DNA of 64,000 nucleotides from Palsa-504 sp963834685 (GCA_963834685.1 CAWICW010000030.1:62001-126000), one strand, 5' to 3'. Numbered from the stretch's first letter, positions 35,059 through 43,385 are shown. Numbers and translations: made by a program. Notes: a model not told the origin generated them from the letters alone.

Positions 35059-35072
35059 GGGACCAAGGTCCC
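35059..35072. promoter_or_regulatory. DosR/DevR-like box, best match
   Basis: GGGACCAAGGTCCC, with an extra C at the right edge and AG at the left; symmetric apart from the central AA. It lies 67 bases upstream of the hypothetical gene starting at 34,992 and just after the aldolase gene's end. Confidence 0.7.
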
Positions 35073-35120
35073 CTCATCCGGGTTCGGTGCCGCCTGGTGT
35101 CCATGACCGGCAGCGAGCCC

Positions 35121-36011
35121 TCAGGACGGGTACTTGGCCAGGATCTCCCTGAGCTGGGTGATGAGCCGGAGCGAGTCGTCGTGGCTGCGCTGGAAGACGT
35201 TACGGCCGAAGATCAGGCCGGTGGCGCCGGCTTCCATCGACTGCCGCGCCTTCTCGAGCATGGCCTCGTCGCCGGCGTGCTCACCGCCTGAGACCAGCAG
35301 CAGCGTCCGGCTGGCCGACCGGACCACGGCGTCGATGGCTTCCTGCGGGGAGATCTCGCGGCGGTAGGGCTCGGGGACGCCTGACTGCTTGGCGGGCTGC
35401 GGGAAGTTCACCTTGACCAGGTCGGCGCCCAGCTCGCTGGCGGTCCGGGCGGCGTAGTCGACCGCGTAGAAGCTGTCCCGGCCACCCTTGGCGTCGATCG
35501 CGGCGCCGCGCGGGTAAGACCAGACGATCAGCGGCATCCCGAACCGTTCGGCGTCCTCCCGCACCCGCAGGTACTGCGCGAAGTCCCGCTCCTGGGCCGG
35601 GGAGCCGGTGTAGAGGGTATAGCCAACGGCGTCCGCGCCGAGGCGGACCGCGTCCTCCACTGTGGCGTTCAGCGGCGAGAGCGGGTCGGGCGGCGCCGGG
35701 ACGTCGGTCTTGCCGTTGAGCTTGAGCACCAGCGGGACCTCGCCGGCGTACTCCCAGTAGAACTTGCCGGCCAGGCCGATCTGGATGGCGATGCCGTTAA
35801 AGCCGCCTTCCAGCGCGAGCTTCATGATGTGCTTGGGGTCACCCGACTCGGGATGGCCGGCGAAGTCGCGCGGACCGTGCTCCAGCCCGTGGTCGTAGGG
35901 CAGAAAGATCGCGGTGCCGTTTCCCAGGCCGTGCCGGTAGAGAATCCGGTACAGCCGGGCCTTCTTGCCGGCGCTGACGCCGATCTGATCCAAAGATGGC
36001 CGGATGCTCAT
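35121..36011 (-). CDS. class I fructose-bisphosphate aldolase (DhnA/FbaB type)
   Basis: 296 residues. FLPYDHGLEHGPRDFAGHPE is the start of the archaeal-type class I (DhnA) aldolase barrel. LVKVNFPQPAKQSGVPEPYR contains the Schiff-base lysine strand (DLVKVN), and LLLVSGGEHAGDEAMLEKAR plus GATGLIFGRNVFQRSHDD the phosphate-binding end. It cleaves or forms fructose-1,6-bisphosphate, glycolytic or gluconeogenic. GGAGG precedes the ATG. Two dormancy-type palindromes lie within 100 bases upstream. Confidence 0.93.
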   Translation of the reverse strand: MSIRPSLDQIGVSAGKKARLYRILYRHGLGNGTAIFLPYDHGLEHGPRDFAGHPESGDPKHIMKLALEGGFNGIAIQIGLAGKFYWEYAGEVPLVLKLNGKTDVPAPPDPLSPLNATVEDAVRLGADAVGYTLYTGSPAQERDFAQYLRVREDAERFGMPLIVWSYPRGAAIDAKGGRDSFYAVDYAARTASELGADLVKVNFPQPAKQSGVPEPYRREISPQEAIDAVVRSASRTLLLVSGGEHAGDEAMLEKARQSMEAGATGLIFGRNVFQRSHDDSLRLITQLREILAKYPS

Positions 36012-36076
36012 TGGTGACCTCCACTATCGATGCTCATGTCAGTCCCACGCTCTGGCCTGGCCTAAATGAAGCGGCA

Positions 36077-36111
36077 GGGCCGTAAGGCCCGGATCCGAGG
36101 ACTTTGGGCCA
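36077..36111. promoter_or_regulatory. two adjacent DosR/DevR-like boxes
   Basis: GGGCCGTAAGGCCC (36077-36090) and AGGACTTTGGGCCA (36098-36111), centre to centre 21 bases, that is two helical turns, upstream of the aldolase gene. Tandem boxes at such spacing are a known feature of strongly induced DosR promoters. Confidence 0.55.
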
Positions 36112-36246
36112 TCTAGCCGGGTTCAAGGCCACTCCCGCGGGCGCGATCATGACTTCCCCCTGCCCTGGCCCTCAGCCAGGAGCCGACCGAACCCGGCCTG
36201 ATGGACCGCCCGCCGCGCCCGGTCTAAGCAGGGGGTGATCAGCGGC

Positions 36247-36739
36247 GGAATGCTGGCCCGCGCGTGGAGGTTCCTCGGCCTCATCTCAGCCACCTTGGTC
36301 ATGGCCGGGTTCTTCCCTTACGCTGCGGCACGTCGGCTGGGAGCCCGGTGCCGCCACCGGACCGGGCACCGCGCTGAATCACGGCTATCGCCAGGCCACC
36401 ACCGTCGCCTGGCTGGGCATTGTCGCCTGCCAGGTCGGCACCGCGTTCGCGGTCCGCACGGACCGGGCATCCTTGCGCCAGGTCGGCCTGTTCACCAACA
36501 AGCTCCTGCTGGCCGGGATCGCCGTCGCCCTGGCCTTAGCGCTGGTCCATCTCCCCGCCCTGCACGGCGTCTTCGGCACCGCAGCCCTTTCTCCCGGCAA
36601 GCTTGCCACCGTCGCCCGCTACCCGTTCGTCGTGTGGGGCGCCGATGAGATCCGCCGCGCGCTCGTCGGCCGCCGTTCGTCCCACCCGCTCGAGACCAAC
36701 GGCCCTGCTCGTTTCGCGTGCCGGGCACCAGACTCGTAA
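36247..36739 (+). pseudogene. P-type cation ATPase, C-terminal remnant with frameshift
   Basis: LARAWRFLGLISATLVMAGF opens in one frame. From ~36,320 the next frame gives HVGWEPGAATGPGTALNHGY, RQATTVAWLGIVACQVGTAF and VVWGADEIRRALVGRR to a TAA at ~36,739. This is the last transmembrane block of MgtA/calcium-type P-type ATPases. The catalytic domains are absent and a frameshift lies between the two parts. Confidence 0.65.
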
Positions 36740-36769
36740 GTGGAACGTAGCGAGCAAAGCGAGGCTACG

Positions 36770-37051
36770 ATGAGCGCCGACCGCCTGGACGAGGAGATCC
36801 GCGATGAGATCGTCAGCCAGGTGATTCCGCGCCTTTCCGAGCCGAGCTGGTACTCCGTGATCGTCAAGGACGGCGTCGTGACCGTCGCAGGCACCCCGGA
36901 GACCATCCCGATCGGCCACGAGGTTCTCCGCCGGATCCGTCATGTCCGAGGCGTGGTGGCTGTCCGCGACCGCCTCGTCTACCCGGTTCCCCTGGGCGCT
37001 GCTGAGGTCGCAGCCAGTAAGCAAGGAGGTCGCCATGACTGGGATGTCTGA
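36770..37051 (+). CDS. BON domain protein
   Basis: 93 residues from MSADRLDEEIRDEIVSQVIP. The core (~25-75: WYSVIVKDGVVTVAGTPETI, RRIRHVRGVVAVRDRLVYPV) is one BON module, as in the CBS-BON protein. GCGAGG lies just upstream of the ATG. Its last 17 bases overlap the downstream tandem stress-protein gene, so the two are coupled. Confidence 0.8.
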   Translation: MSADRLDEEIRDEIVSQVIPRLSEPSWYSVIVKDGVVTVAGTPETIPIGHEVLRRIRHVRGVVAVRDRLVYPVPLGAAEVAASKQGGRHDWDV

Positions 37052-37883
37052 CGGGATCATGGCCGGATACGACGGGTCGGCAGGCAGCCATGAGGCGTTG
37101 CGCTGGGCGGCCAGGGAAGCCTGGGTCCGGGGGACGGTGCTGACCGTCTGCCTCGCCTGGTCGGCGAATGCCCCCGCGCTGGCCGACGACGCGGCAGTCC
37201 GCGATCGCGTCCGGCAGCGGGGCGATGAGATCCTCGCCTGCGGGGCGGGATACGCCAAATCGGTCGCGGACTTCGCCGACGTCCGTATCGTGCTGGCCGA
37301 AGGGCCGCCGGCTCACGTGCTGTGCGAGCGCAGCAGTACCGCCGAGATGGTCGTGGTCGGTTCCCGCGGCCACGGCGGGCTGGCCGGCTCGCGGCTGGGA
37401 TCGGTTTCCTGGCAGGTCGCCTGCCACGGGCAGGGCCGGGTCGTGGTCGTCCGCGGGCACTGGCGGCCGGTCAACCAGTCCCCCGGCCCGGTGGTGGCCG
37501 GCGTCGACGGATCACCGGCTTCGCAGGACGCGCTGACGTTCGCCTTCGAGGAGGCAGCGCTCCGCGACGTGCCCCTGGTCGCGGTGTGCGCCCTGGCGGA
37601 CACGCCCGGCCGGCTCGGCGGCATGCAGCGAATGGAAGACGACTTCAGCCGCCAGATGACCCTCCACGAGAAGGAGCACCCCGAGATCACGGTGCTGCGG
37701 CAGGTGACGTTCGGGACCCCGCGGCCGGCGCTGCTGACGGCCGCGGCCGAGGCCCAGCTGCTCGTGGTGGGCTCACGCGGCCTGGGCGGCGTGGAGGGCA
37801 TGAGCCTGGGCTCGGTCGCCGGGGCGCTGGTACACCATTCACCCTGCCCGGTCGCCGTCGTTCACCCGCCGGCCGCACCCTAG
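37035..37883 (+). CDS. universal stress protein, tandem UspA domains
   Basis: 282 residues, two Usp folds. Domain 1 (~8-135) ends MVVVGSRGHGGLAGSRLGSV. Domain 2 (~150-280) starts PVVAGVDGSPASQDALTFAF and ends LLVVGSRGLGGVEGMSLGSV. Both carry the G-x2-G-x9-G-S ATP-binding motif. AAGGAGG precedes the ATG. Tandem Usp proteins of this size are the commonest DosR-type regulon members. Confidence 0.93.
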   Translation: MTGMSDGIMAGYDGSAGSHEALRWAAREAWVRGTVLTVCLAWSANAPALADDAAVRDRVRQRGDEILACGAGYAKSVADFADVRIVLAEGPPAHVLCERSSTAEMVVVGSRGHGGLAGSRLGSVSWQVACHGQGRVVVVRGHWRPVNQSPGPVVAGVDGSPASQDALTFAFEEAALRDVPLVAVCALADTPGRLGGMQRMEDDFSRQMTLHEKEHPEITVLRQVTFGTPRPALLTAAAEAQLLVVGSRGLGGVEGMSLGSVAGALVHHSPCPVAVVHPPAAP

Positions 37884-38380
37884 CCGTGTTCCGAGCCCGC
37901 GGTGGCCGCCACCGCCGGGGATCCGGCCGGCTCGGCGGGCGCGTCGGTCCTGGGCACGATCAGCACCGGCCGGGCGGCCATGTGCAGCAGCCGGCTGGCC
38001 ACGCTGCCCAGCAGAATACGGGGCAGGTCGGTACGGCTGCTCGAGCCGAGCACCACCAGGCGCGAGTCGTGGTCCTGAGCCGCATGCAGGATGGCCCGGG
38101 CGATGTGCCCGAGGTTGGCCTCGCAGATCTCGCCCTCCGCGCTGACGCCCGCGGCCTGCAGGCCGGCCACGATCCTGGCGACCACGGCTTCGCCTTCTCC
38201 CTCCCCGCAGTCCACCCGGATCCGGCCGAACCGGCCGGTGGCGAACTCGTGCACATGCAGGACGATGACATGATCGCCGCTGTCACGGGCCAGGTCGCGC
38301 GTCATGGCCGCAGCGGCCAGCACATGGCGGGCGGGATCGCGGGAGGCCGCATCGACAGCCAGCAGGATGTTCTTGCTCAT
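37880..38380 (-). CDS. universal stress protein, single domain, divergent
   Basis: 166 residues. NILLAVDAASRDPARHVLAA opens the fold, and LVVLGSSSRTDLPRILLGSV-ASRLLH is the ATP-binding region in a changed form (S-S-S-R instead of S-R-G). The helix 1 region lacks the usual D-G-S. The 3' end overlaps that of the tandem Usp gene by four bases, tail to tail. The acidic patch DCGEGEGEAVVARI is unusual. Confidence 0.85.
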   Translation of the reverse strand: MSKNILLAVDAASRDPARHVLAAAAMTRDLARDSGDHVIVLHVHEFATGRFGRIRVDCGEGEGEAVVARIVAGLQAAGVSAEGEICEANLGHIARAILHAAQDHDSRLVVLGSSSRTDLPRILLGSVASRLLHMAARPVLIVPRTDAPAEPAGSPAVAATAGSEHG

Positions 38381-38398
38381 CGTTCCTCCAGTAAAGGC

Positions 38399-38464
38399 TC
38401 AGCGGACGACCAGGACCGGCCGGTCGCTGAGATGAATAACCTTGTGCGCGGTGCTGCCGTGGGT
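38399..38464 (-). pseudogene. universal stress protein, 3' remnant
   Basis: The minus strand reads THGSTAHKVIHLSDRPVLVV R then TGA. This is the last strand-helix-strand of a Usp (G-S-T-A-x-x-V-x-x...P-V-L-V-V-R). Nothing upstream matches. It lies just before the start of the intact Usp gene at 38,380. Confidence 0.55.
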
Positions 38465-38637
38465 CCTGTCCCTTCAAACGACAGGCATCTCCTGAATGGG
38501 AAACTATTTTTCCTTTCCCACACGGCCTTTTTACTCCCGCCTCATGCGGAACGCCAGAGGCCGGAGCAAAGTCTGGACCTTCGTTCCGGCCCGGCAGGCG
38601 AGGTGTGCCCTTCGGTTCACTCGGGAGGAGGATTTCC

Positions 38638-38914
38638 ATGTCTGAACTTGTCGGCCCCTGCTGGTGACCGGGGCCATGCTGGGCATGGACGTGCGGATCT
38701 GCGCCCCCGCCCCGCTGCAGCCCTCGGCCCAGGTGCAGGAGATCGCCGCGAAGCTCGAACTCCGGGCCCGCTCGTTCCCGGCCGGATCAATGGCCCGAAG
38801 ATCGAGGCCGTCTGCCGGTTCGTCGAGGCGACCGGGAAGCCCGCCGCGATCGGCCGACTCGCCGACGCCGAGGCTCTGCTGGACGGCGAGGCGGGAACTC
38901 TCGTCACCTGCTGA
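38638..38914 (+). pseudogene. fused ornithine carbamoyltransferase / carbamate kinase remnants
   Basis: A very strong ribosome binding site (GGGAGGAGG) leads an ATG (MSELVG). A shifted frame then reads VTGAMLGMDVRICAPAPLQP-SAQVQEIAAKL, an internal piece of ornithine carbamoyltransferase. It runs into ARSFPAGSM and, after one missing base, PKIEAVCRFVEATGKPAAIG-RLADAEALL, the C-terminus of carbamate kinase, ending TGA at 38,914. The arginine deiminase (arc) genes were therefore once here and collapsed to under 300 bases. Confidence 0.6.
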
Positions 38915-38928
38915 GTACCGCGGGCTCC

Positions 38929-39804
38929 TCAGTCCGAGGACGGCGCGGAGGGAACGATGACGACCGGGCCGTGCGCGTGGCTGAGCACGGCGTGCATGAC
39001 CGAGGCCGGACCGTGGTGCGCCGAGCGCCTGCCGAGTACCACCAGGTCGGCGCGGGCGGACAGGCCGACCAGCGCCCGGCCCGGATGGCCGTGCACCAAG
39101 TCCTGGCTGACCGGCACGTCGGGGTACTTGGCCCGCCATTCGTCCAGCACCTGCTCCAGGCGCTTGGCCGTTTCCGTCTCGGCGACGTAGCGGCTGGGTT
39201 CGTCGAACGCAGGCCCGGCGCGGGATACATCGGAATCCGGCAGGTGCCAGGAGTGGACGGCGATCAGGCTGGCCTTGCGCAGCGCCGCCTCCTCGAACGC
39301 GAAGGTCAGGGAGGCGCTGTTCTCCAGGTCGCCGACGCCGATGCCGACCTGCCGGCGGGCGGCCCCGGTCTCCTCGCGGACCACCACGACCGGGCAGGCC
39401 GCGTGGGTGGCCGCGTAACGGCTGACCGACCCGAGGATCAGCGCCGCGAACGCGCCGTTGCCGCGGGAGCCGACGACCAGCATCAGCGCCCCCGAGCCGG
39501 CCTCGGTGACCGCCTCGGCGGGCGACCCGTCCAGGTGGCCGGCGTCGATGAGCAGCCCCGGGGCCGTCCGGGCGGCCCGCTCGGTCGCGGCGGCCAGGGC
39601 CTGGTCCCGGTGCTGGCGGATGGTGTCGGCCACGGTGTCATAGCCGGACATGGCGTGACCGCCGATCATCCGGGGCAGCAGCGCCGCGGCGGAGACGACC
39701 CGCAGCGGGGCACCGCGCAGCACCGCCTCGCGGGCGGCCCAGCCGACCGCCCGCAGCGATTCCTCCGAACCGTCCGTAGCGGCCACGATGGGCTTTGCTG
39801 ACAT
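38929..39804 (-). CDS. universal stress protein, tandem UspA domains
   Basis: 291 residues from MSAKPIVAATDGSEESLRAV; AAGGAGG lies just upstream. Domain 1 ends LMLVVGSRGNGAFAALILGS. Domain 2 starts QVGIGVGDLENSASLTFAFE and ends DLVVLGRRSAHHGPASVMHA, where the ATP motif is altered (R-R-S-A-H-H), so only the first domain clearly binds ATP. The same frame stays open for another 71 codons upstream into an unrelated remnant, but the ribosome binding site fixes the start. Confidence 0.92.
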   Translation of the reverse strand: MSAKPIVAATDGSEESLRAVGWAAREAVLRGAPLRVVSAAALLPRMIGGHAMSGYDTVADTIRQHRDQALAAATERAARTAPGLLIDAGHLDGSPAEAVTEAGSGALMLVVGSRGNGAFAALILGSVSRYAATHAACPVVVVREETGAARRQVGIGVGDLENSASLTFAFEEAALRKASLIAVHSWHLPDSDVSRAGPAFDEPSRYVAETETAKRLEQVLDEWRAKYPDVPVSQDLVHGHPGRALVGLSARADLVVLGRRSAHHGPASVMHAVLSHAHGPVVIVPSAPSSD

Positions 39805-39960
39805 GCTGGCCTCCTTGCCGTTGTGCGCCACCGACATCATGATCGTCCGCTGGCCGGCGCGGCAAGCGGATAGGTGAATCGGTCCCGGACGGCGACCACG
39901 CTCCCGCGGCGTGGGCGGCTTCACCCGGATGCTGACGGGCTCGACCGCCGGCCAGGTCGT

Positions 39961-40017
39961 CCAGCACGCGTAACCGGCCAGCCGGTCATCCCAGGCCACG
40001 TGCAGGGTACAGGTCAT
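39961..40017 (-). pseudogene. short 5' remnant, AcuC/deacetylase-like start
   Basis: GGGAGG precedes an ATG and MTCTLHVAWDDRLAGY, which resembles the first strand of AcuC-type (histone-deacetylase fold) proteins (V-x-W-D-x-x-L-x-G-Y). Nothing recognisable follows, and the frame stays open into the tandem Usp gene. A dormancy-type box lies 86 bases upstream. The identity rests on 16 residues only. Confidence 0.3.
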
Positions 40018-40102
40018 CGGGAAACCTCCCAGCAGGTCGCAGCGTCACCTAGCTCACCAGCAGGCGGGCCGGGCGTCCCAGGGCCGGCCGAGCCCAGGAA
40101 CC

Positions 40103-40116
40103 GGGACCTTGGTCAC
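40103..40116. promoter_or_regulatory. DosR/DevR-like box
   Basis: GGGACCTTGGTCAC, between the minus-strand remnant/Usp unit (start 40,017) and the plus-strand acyl-CoA ligase (40,286). A weaker element, AGGTGCGAAGGTCC, lies at 40177-40190 on the ligase side. Confidence 0.5.
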
Positions 40117-40285
40117 TTCCCACCGGGATGGCCGCCCACATCGCCCGGGCCCACCGGCCGGCTCTGACCGGGCATTAGGTGCGAAGGTCCTCCCCGCCCG
40201 GGGCTTAACGCCCTTAGGAAGCACAGGGATAAGGCGGAAGCTAGAAGAAATGGCCCGCCAGTTCGACGTCCCGTAGGGAGGGGCC

Positions 40286-41818
40286 GTGAGCTTCAACCTT
40301 GCTGTCATCCTCAGCGAAACTGCGCAATCATCACCGGACCGGCCCGCGGCGTTGTTCACCGGGGACCAGTTCACGTACCGGCAGCTGGACCAGGCCTCTG
40401 ACCGGCTGGCCGGTTCGCTGGCCGCCATCGGGATCGCGCCCGGCGACCGGGTCGCGCTGCAACTGCCCAACATCCCGCAGTTCCTCATCTCGTACTTCGG
40501 CATCCTCAAGGCGGGCGGCATCGTGGTGCCGCTCAACGTCATGCTCAAAGCCCCGGAAGTGGCCTTCCACCTGGGTGACAGCGGGGCCCGCGTGCTGATC
40601 ACCTGGGAAGGGATCCTCGCCGAGGCCGCGAAGGGAGCCGAAGCCGCCGGCCTGGACCAGATCTACGCCGTGGGCCACGCCGGTGATTCGGGGGTCGCCA
40701 TCCCGTTCGAACGGCTCCTGGATGCTGCGGTGCCGAACTTCGAGATGGTCACCCGGCAGCCGACGGATACCGCCGTTATCGTCTACACCTCCGGGACGAC
40801 CGGGCGGCCCAAGGGCGCCGAGCTCACCCACATGCAGCTGTACATGAACGCGGACATCCCGGGCCGCCTGTTCGACGTCCAGTCCGATGACATCGTGACC
40901 ACGGTGCTGCCGCTGTTCCACGTGTTCGGCCTGTCCAGCATCCTGGACGTCTGCGTGCGGTTCGGCTGCACGATGTCGCTGATCCCGAGGTTCACTCCGG
41001 ACGCGGTGCTGACCGCGATCCAGCGGGACCGGGCCACCATCTTCGAGGGCGTGCCCACCATGTTCACCGACCTGCTGTCCTGCCCGGACCTGGACGACTA
41101 CGACCTGTCCTCGCTGCGGATCGCCATCTCCGGCGGGGCGTCCATCCCCGCGCCCGTGCTGGACGCGTTCGAGGAGCGGTTCGGCCTGCTGATCTTGGAA
41201 GGCTACGGGCTGACCGAGACCGCGTCGACGACGACCTTCAACATCAGCGCGGCCGAGCGCCGCGCGTACAGCGTCGGCAAGCCCATCTGGGGGACGCAGA
41301 CCCAGGTCTGGGGCCCCGACGGCCGGCCGCTGCCCCCCGGGCCCGAGTACGTGGGCGAGGTCGTCACCCGCGGCATGCACGTGATGAAGGGGTACTGGCA
41401 CAACCCCGAGGCGACCGCCAGCGCCTTTACCGGCGACTGGCTGCATACCGGTGACCTGGGCTATTTCGATGAAGACGGGTTCTTGTTCATCGTCAGCCGC
41501 AAGAAGGAGCTCATCATCCGCGGCGGGTACAACGTCTACCCGAGCGAAATCGAGAACGTGCTGCACGCGCACCCCGCCGTCGCCGAGGCCGCCGTGGTCG
41601 GCATCCCCGACGAGCGGCTCGGCGAGGAGGTCATGGCGGTGGTCATCGTGCGGCCATCGATGGACCTGCTCGAGCGCGAGCTCGTCGGCTACTGCCGGGA
41701 GCGGCTGGCTGCCTACAAGTGCCCGCGGATCTTCCAGTTCCGCTCCGAGCTGCCGAAGAACACGCTGGGCAAGGTCCTGAAGGATGAGCTGGCCCGCAGC
41801 TACGGAGCGCTTTCATGA
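40286..41818 (+). CDS. acyl-CoA synthetase (AMP-binding ligase)
   Basis: 510 residues from a GTG with GGGAGGGG upstream. AMP-binding motifs: VYTSGTTGRPKGAELTHMQL (P-loop), LEGYGLTETASTTTFN, LHTGDLGYFDEDGFLFIVSR and PSEIENVLHAHPAVAEAAVV, with the C-terminal lysine in KNTLGKVLKDEL. It activates a carboxylic acid to its CoA ester; the sequence suits medium/long-chain fatty-acid ligases. The stop overlaps the HMG-CoA reductase start by four bases, and a wax-ester synthase remnant follows, pointing to lipid storage. Confidence 0.93.
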   Translation: MSFNLAVILSETAQSSPDRPAALFTGDQFTYRQLDQASDRLAGSLAAIGIAPGDRVALQLPNIPQFLISYFGILKAGGIVVPLNVMLKAPEVAFHLGDSGARVLITWEGILAEAAKGAEAAGLDQIYAVGHAGDSGVAIPFERLLDAAVPNFEMVTRQPTDTAVIVYTSGTTGRPKGAELTHMQLYMNADIPGRLFDVQSDDIVTTVLPLFHVFGLSSILDVCVRFGCTMSLIPRFTPDAVLTAIQRDRATIFEGVPTMFTDLLSCPDLDDYDLSSLRIAISGGASIPAPVLDAFEERFGLLILEGYGLTETASTTTFNISAAERRAYSVGKPIWGTQTQVWGPDGRPLPPGPEYVGEVVTRGMHVMKGYWHNPEATASAFTGDWLHTGDLGYFDEDGFLFIVSRKKELIIRGGYNVYPSEIENVLHAHPAVAEAAVVGIPDERLGEEVMAVVIVRPSMDLLERELVGYCRERLAAYKCPRIFQFRSELPKNTLGKVLKDELARSYGALS

Positions 41819-43020
41819 CCACATCGGCTGCCACGACGCCGACTCGGGCGCCGCTACGCCGCAAGGTGCCCCGGCTGGACGACGATTACAGCACAACGGC
41901 GGCGCGGCGGCGGATGGCGTTCCTAGCCGAGGCCACCGGGGTGGTTTCGGATCACGTCGGCCGCTACTCGTTCGACCCGGCGGTGCTGGCCGGGAACATC
42001 GAGAACTTCATCGGCGTGGCCCAGGTGCCGATCGGGGTCGCGGGACCGCTGCTGGTCGACGGCGAGCATGCCCGCGGGACGTTCTACGTACCGCTGGCCA
42101 CGACCGAGGGCGCCCTGGTGGCCAGCTACAACCGCGGCATGAAACTGGTCTACGCGGCCGGCGGGGTGCGGGCCACGGTGGTGGCGGACGTCATGCAGCG
42201 GGCGCCGGCCTTCGGCTTCGACAGCGCACGGGAGGCCCGCGCCTTCGGGGACTGGGTGACGGCCAGCTTCGCGGCGATCAAGGCCGAGGCCGAGGCCACC
42301 ACCCGGGCGGGCCGCCTGCACGACATCGAGCAGTTCCCCGCGAGCAGGTTCATGTTCCTGCGGTTCAACTACACCACCGGCGACGCGGCCGGGCAGAACC
42401 TGACCGGCAAGGCCACCCTGCGCGCCTGCACCTGGATCAGGTCGCACTACCCCGGGATCCGGGACTTCTACCTGGAAGGCAACCTGGCCACGGACAAGAA
42501 AAGCTCGCACATCAACATCCTGCGGACCCGCGGGAAGCGGGTCGTGGCCGAAGCCACGATACCGGCGGACCTGGTGCGCCGGGTCCTACACACCACGCCC
42601 GGCCAGATGTTCCGGGCCCGCCAGGTCAGCAACCTCGGCGGCCTGCTGGCCGGGGTCAACAACAACGGGAGCCACTCGGCCAACGCGATCGCGGCGCTGT
42701 TCACGGCGACCGGGCAGGACATCGCCAACGTGGCCGAGTCGTCGGCGGCGCTGGTGCACACCGAACTGCTCGCCGACGGGAGCTACTACTACTCCATCAC
42801 CATCCCGGCGCTCATCGTAGCCACCTGCGGCGGCGGCACCGGGCTGCCCACCCAGCGCGAATGCCTGGAACTGCTCGGCTGCTACGGGTCCGGCCAGGTC
42901 CGCAAGTTCGCCGAGATCGTCGCGGCCACCGTGCTGTGCGGCGAGATCTCGCTGGGCGCGGCCGTGGTCGCCGACGAATGGGTCACGGCCCACGAGCGGC
43001 TCGGCCGGAACCGGCCTTAG
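41815..43020 (+). CDS. HMG-CoA reductase, class I-like
   Basis: 401 residues. ENFIGVAQVPIGVAGPLLVD, the glutamate in LATTEGALVASYNRGM, the lysine in EGNLATDKKSSHINIL, the aspartate in TGQDIANVAESSAALVH and the C-terminal His of WVTAHERLGRNRP form the catalytic set. The NADP-binding D-A-M-G-x-N segment is changed to TTGDAAGQNLTGKAT. It reduces HMG-CoA to mevalonate. No other mevalonate gene is beside it; the pairing with an acyl-CoA ligase is unusual. The ATG overlaps the ligase stop. Confidence 0.93.
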   Translation: MTTSAATTPTRAPLRRKVPRLDDDYSTTAARRRMAFLAEATGVVSDHVGRYSFDPAVLAGNIENFIGVAQVPIGVAGPLLVDGEHARGTFYVPLATTEGALVASYNRGMKLVYAAGGVRATVVADVMQRAPAFGFDSAREARAFGDWVTASFAAIKAEAEATTRAGRLHDIEQFPASRFMFLRFNYTTGDAAGQNLTGKATLRACTWIRSHYPGIRDFYLEGNLATDKKSSHINILRTRGKRVVAEATIPADLVRRVLHTTPGQMFRARQVSNLGGLLAGVNNNGSHSANAIAALFTATGQDIANVAESSAALVHTELLADGSYYYSITIPALIVATCGGGTGLPTQRECLELLGCYGSGQVRKFAEIVAATVLCGEISLGAAVVADEWVTAHERLGRNRP

Positions 43021-43030
43021 GAGGTCAGCC

Positions 43031-43160
43031 ATGCCATCAACGATGGACCGGACCCCTGCGTGCTGATCGGCAACGCGGTCCGGCTCTCGGTCGCGATCTT
43101 GTCCTACGTCGACACCGTCTCGTTCGGGGTCACCGGCGCGGCGGGCGATTGTCGCTGGCC
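43031..43160 (+). pseudogene. wax ester synthase / diacylglycerol acyltransferase (WS/DGAT) remnant
   Basis: GGAGG leads an ATG and MPSTMDRTPAC, then a stop. This resembles the family's start (M-x-R-L-T/S-P-L-D). Directly after, in another frame, comes VLIGNAVRLSVAILSYVDTV-SFGVTG, the C-terminal strand pair of WS/DGAT proteins (L-x-I-x-V-x-S-Y-x-D-x-x-x-F-G). Over 1 kb between the two has gone, including the HHxxxDG active site. It is translationally close to HMG-CoA reductase. Homologues such as Tgs1 are DosR-regulated in mycobacteria. Confidence 0.5.
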
Positions 43161-43237
43161 CGGGTGTACATGGCGTTCTCGCCCTCCACCCGGGCCAGTC
43201 CGGTGGTCAACAGGAGCGGGTTGTTCCTTTGTGCCAT
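43130..43237 (-). pseudogene. possible NiFe hydrogenase N-terminal remnant
   Basis: A 35-residue minus-strand frame contains GLARVEGENAMYTRASDN, close to the L-A-R-V-E-G-E-G start of group 3 hydrogenase large subunits. A good dormancy-type box (43296-43309) lies ~60 bases upstream. No strong ribosome binding site, and the frame overlaps the WS/DGAT remnant on the other strand. The identity is tentative. Confidence 0.25.
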
Positions 43238-43295
43238 GCATCCAGGGTGCGCGGTGGCTGGGCGGTGCCAATAGGGCTGGTAGTCAGCAACGGCG

Positions 43296-43309
43296 CGGAC
43301 CTTGGTCCC
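43296..43309. promoter_or_regulatory. DosR/DevR-like box
   Basis: CGGACCTTGGTCCC followed by CC. Only remnants of genes lie next to it, so it appears to be an orphan operator. Confidence 0.5.
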
Positions 43310-43385
43310 CGGCGTTGGTCCTAGACCCGGAATCCGAGCCCGCGTCCGGCTTCGCGGGTCTTGCCGGACCACTGCGTTGCCGAAT

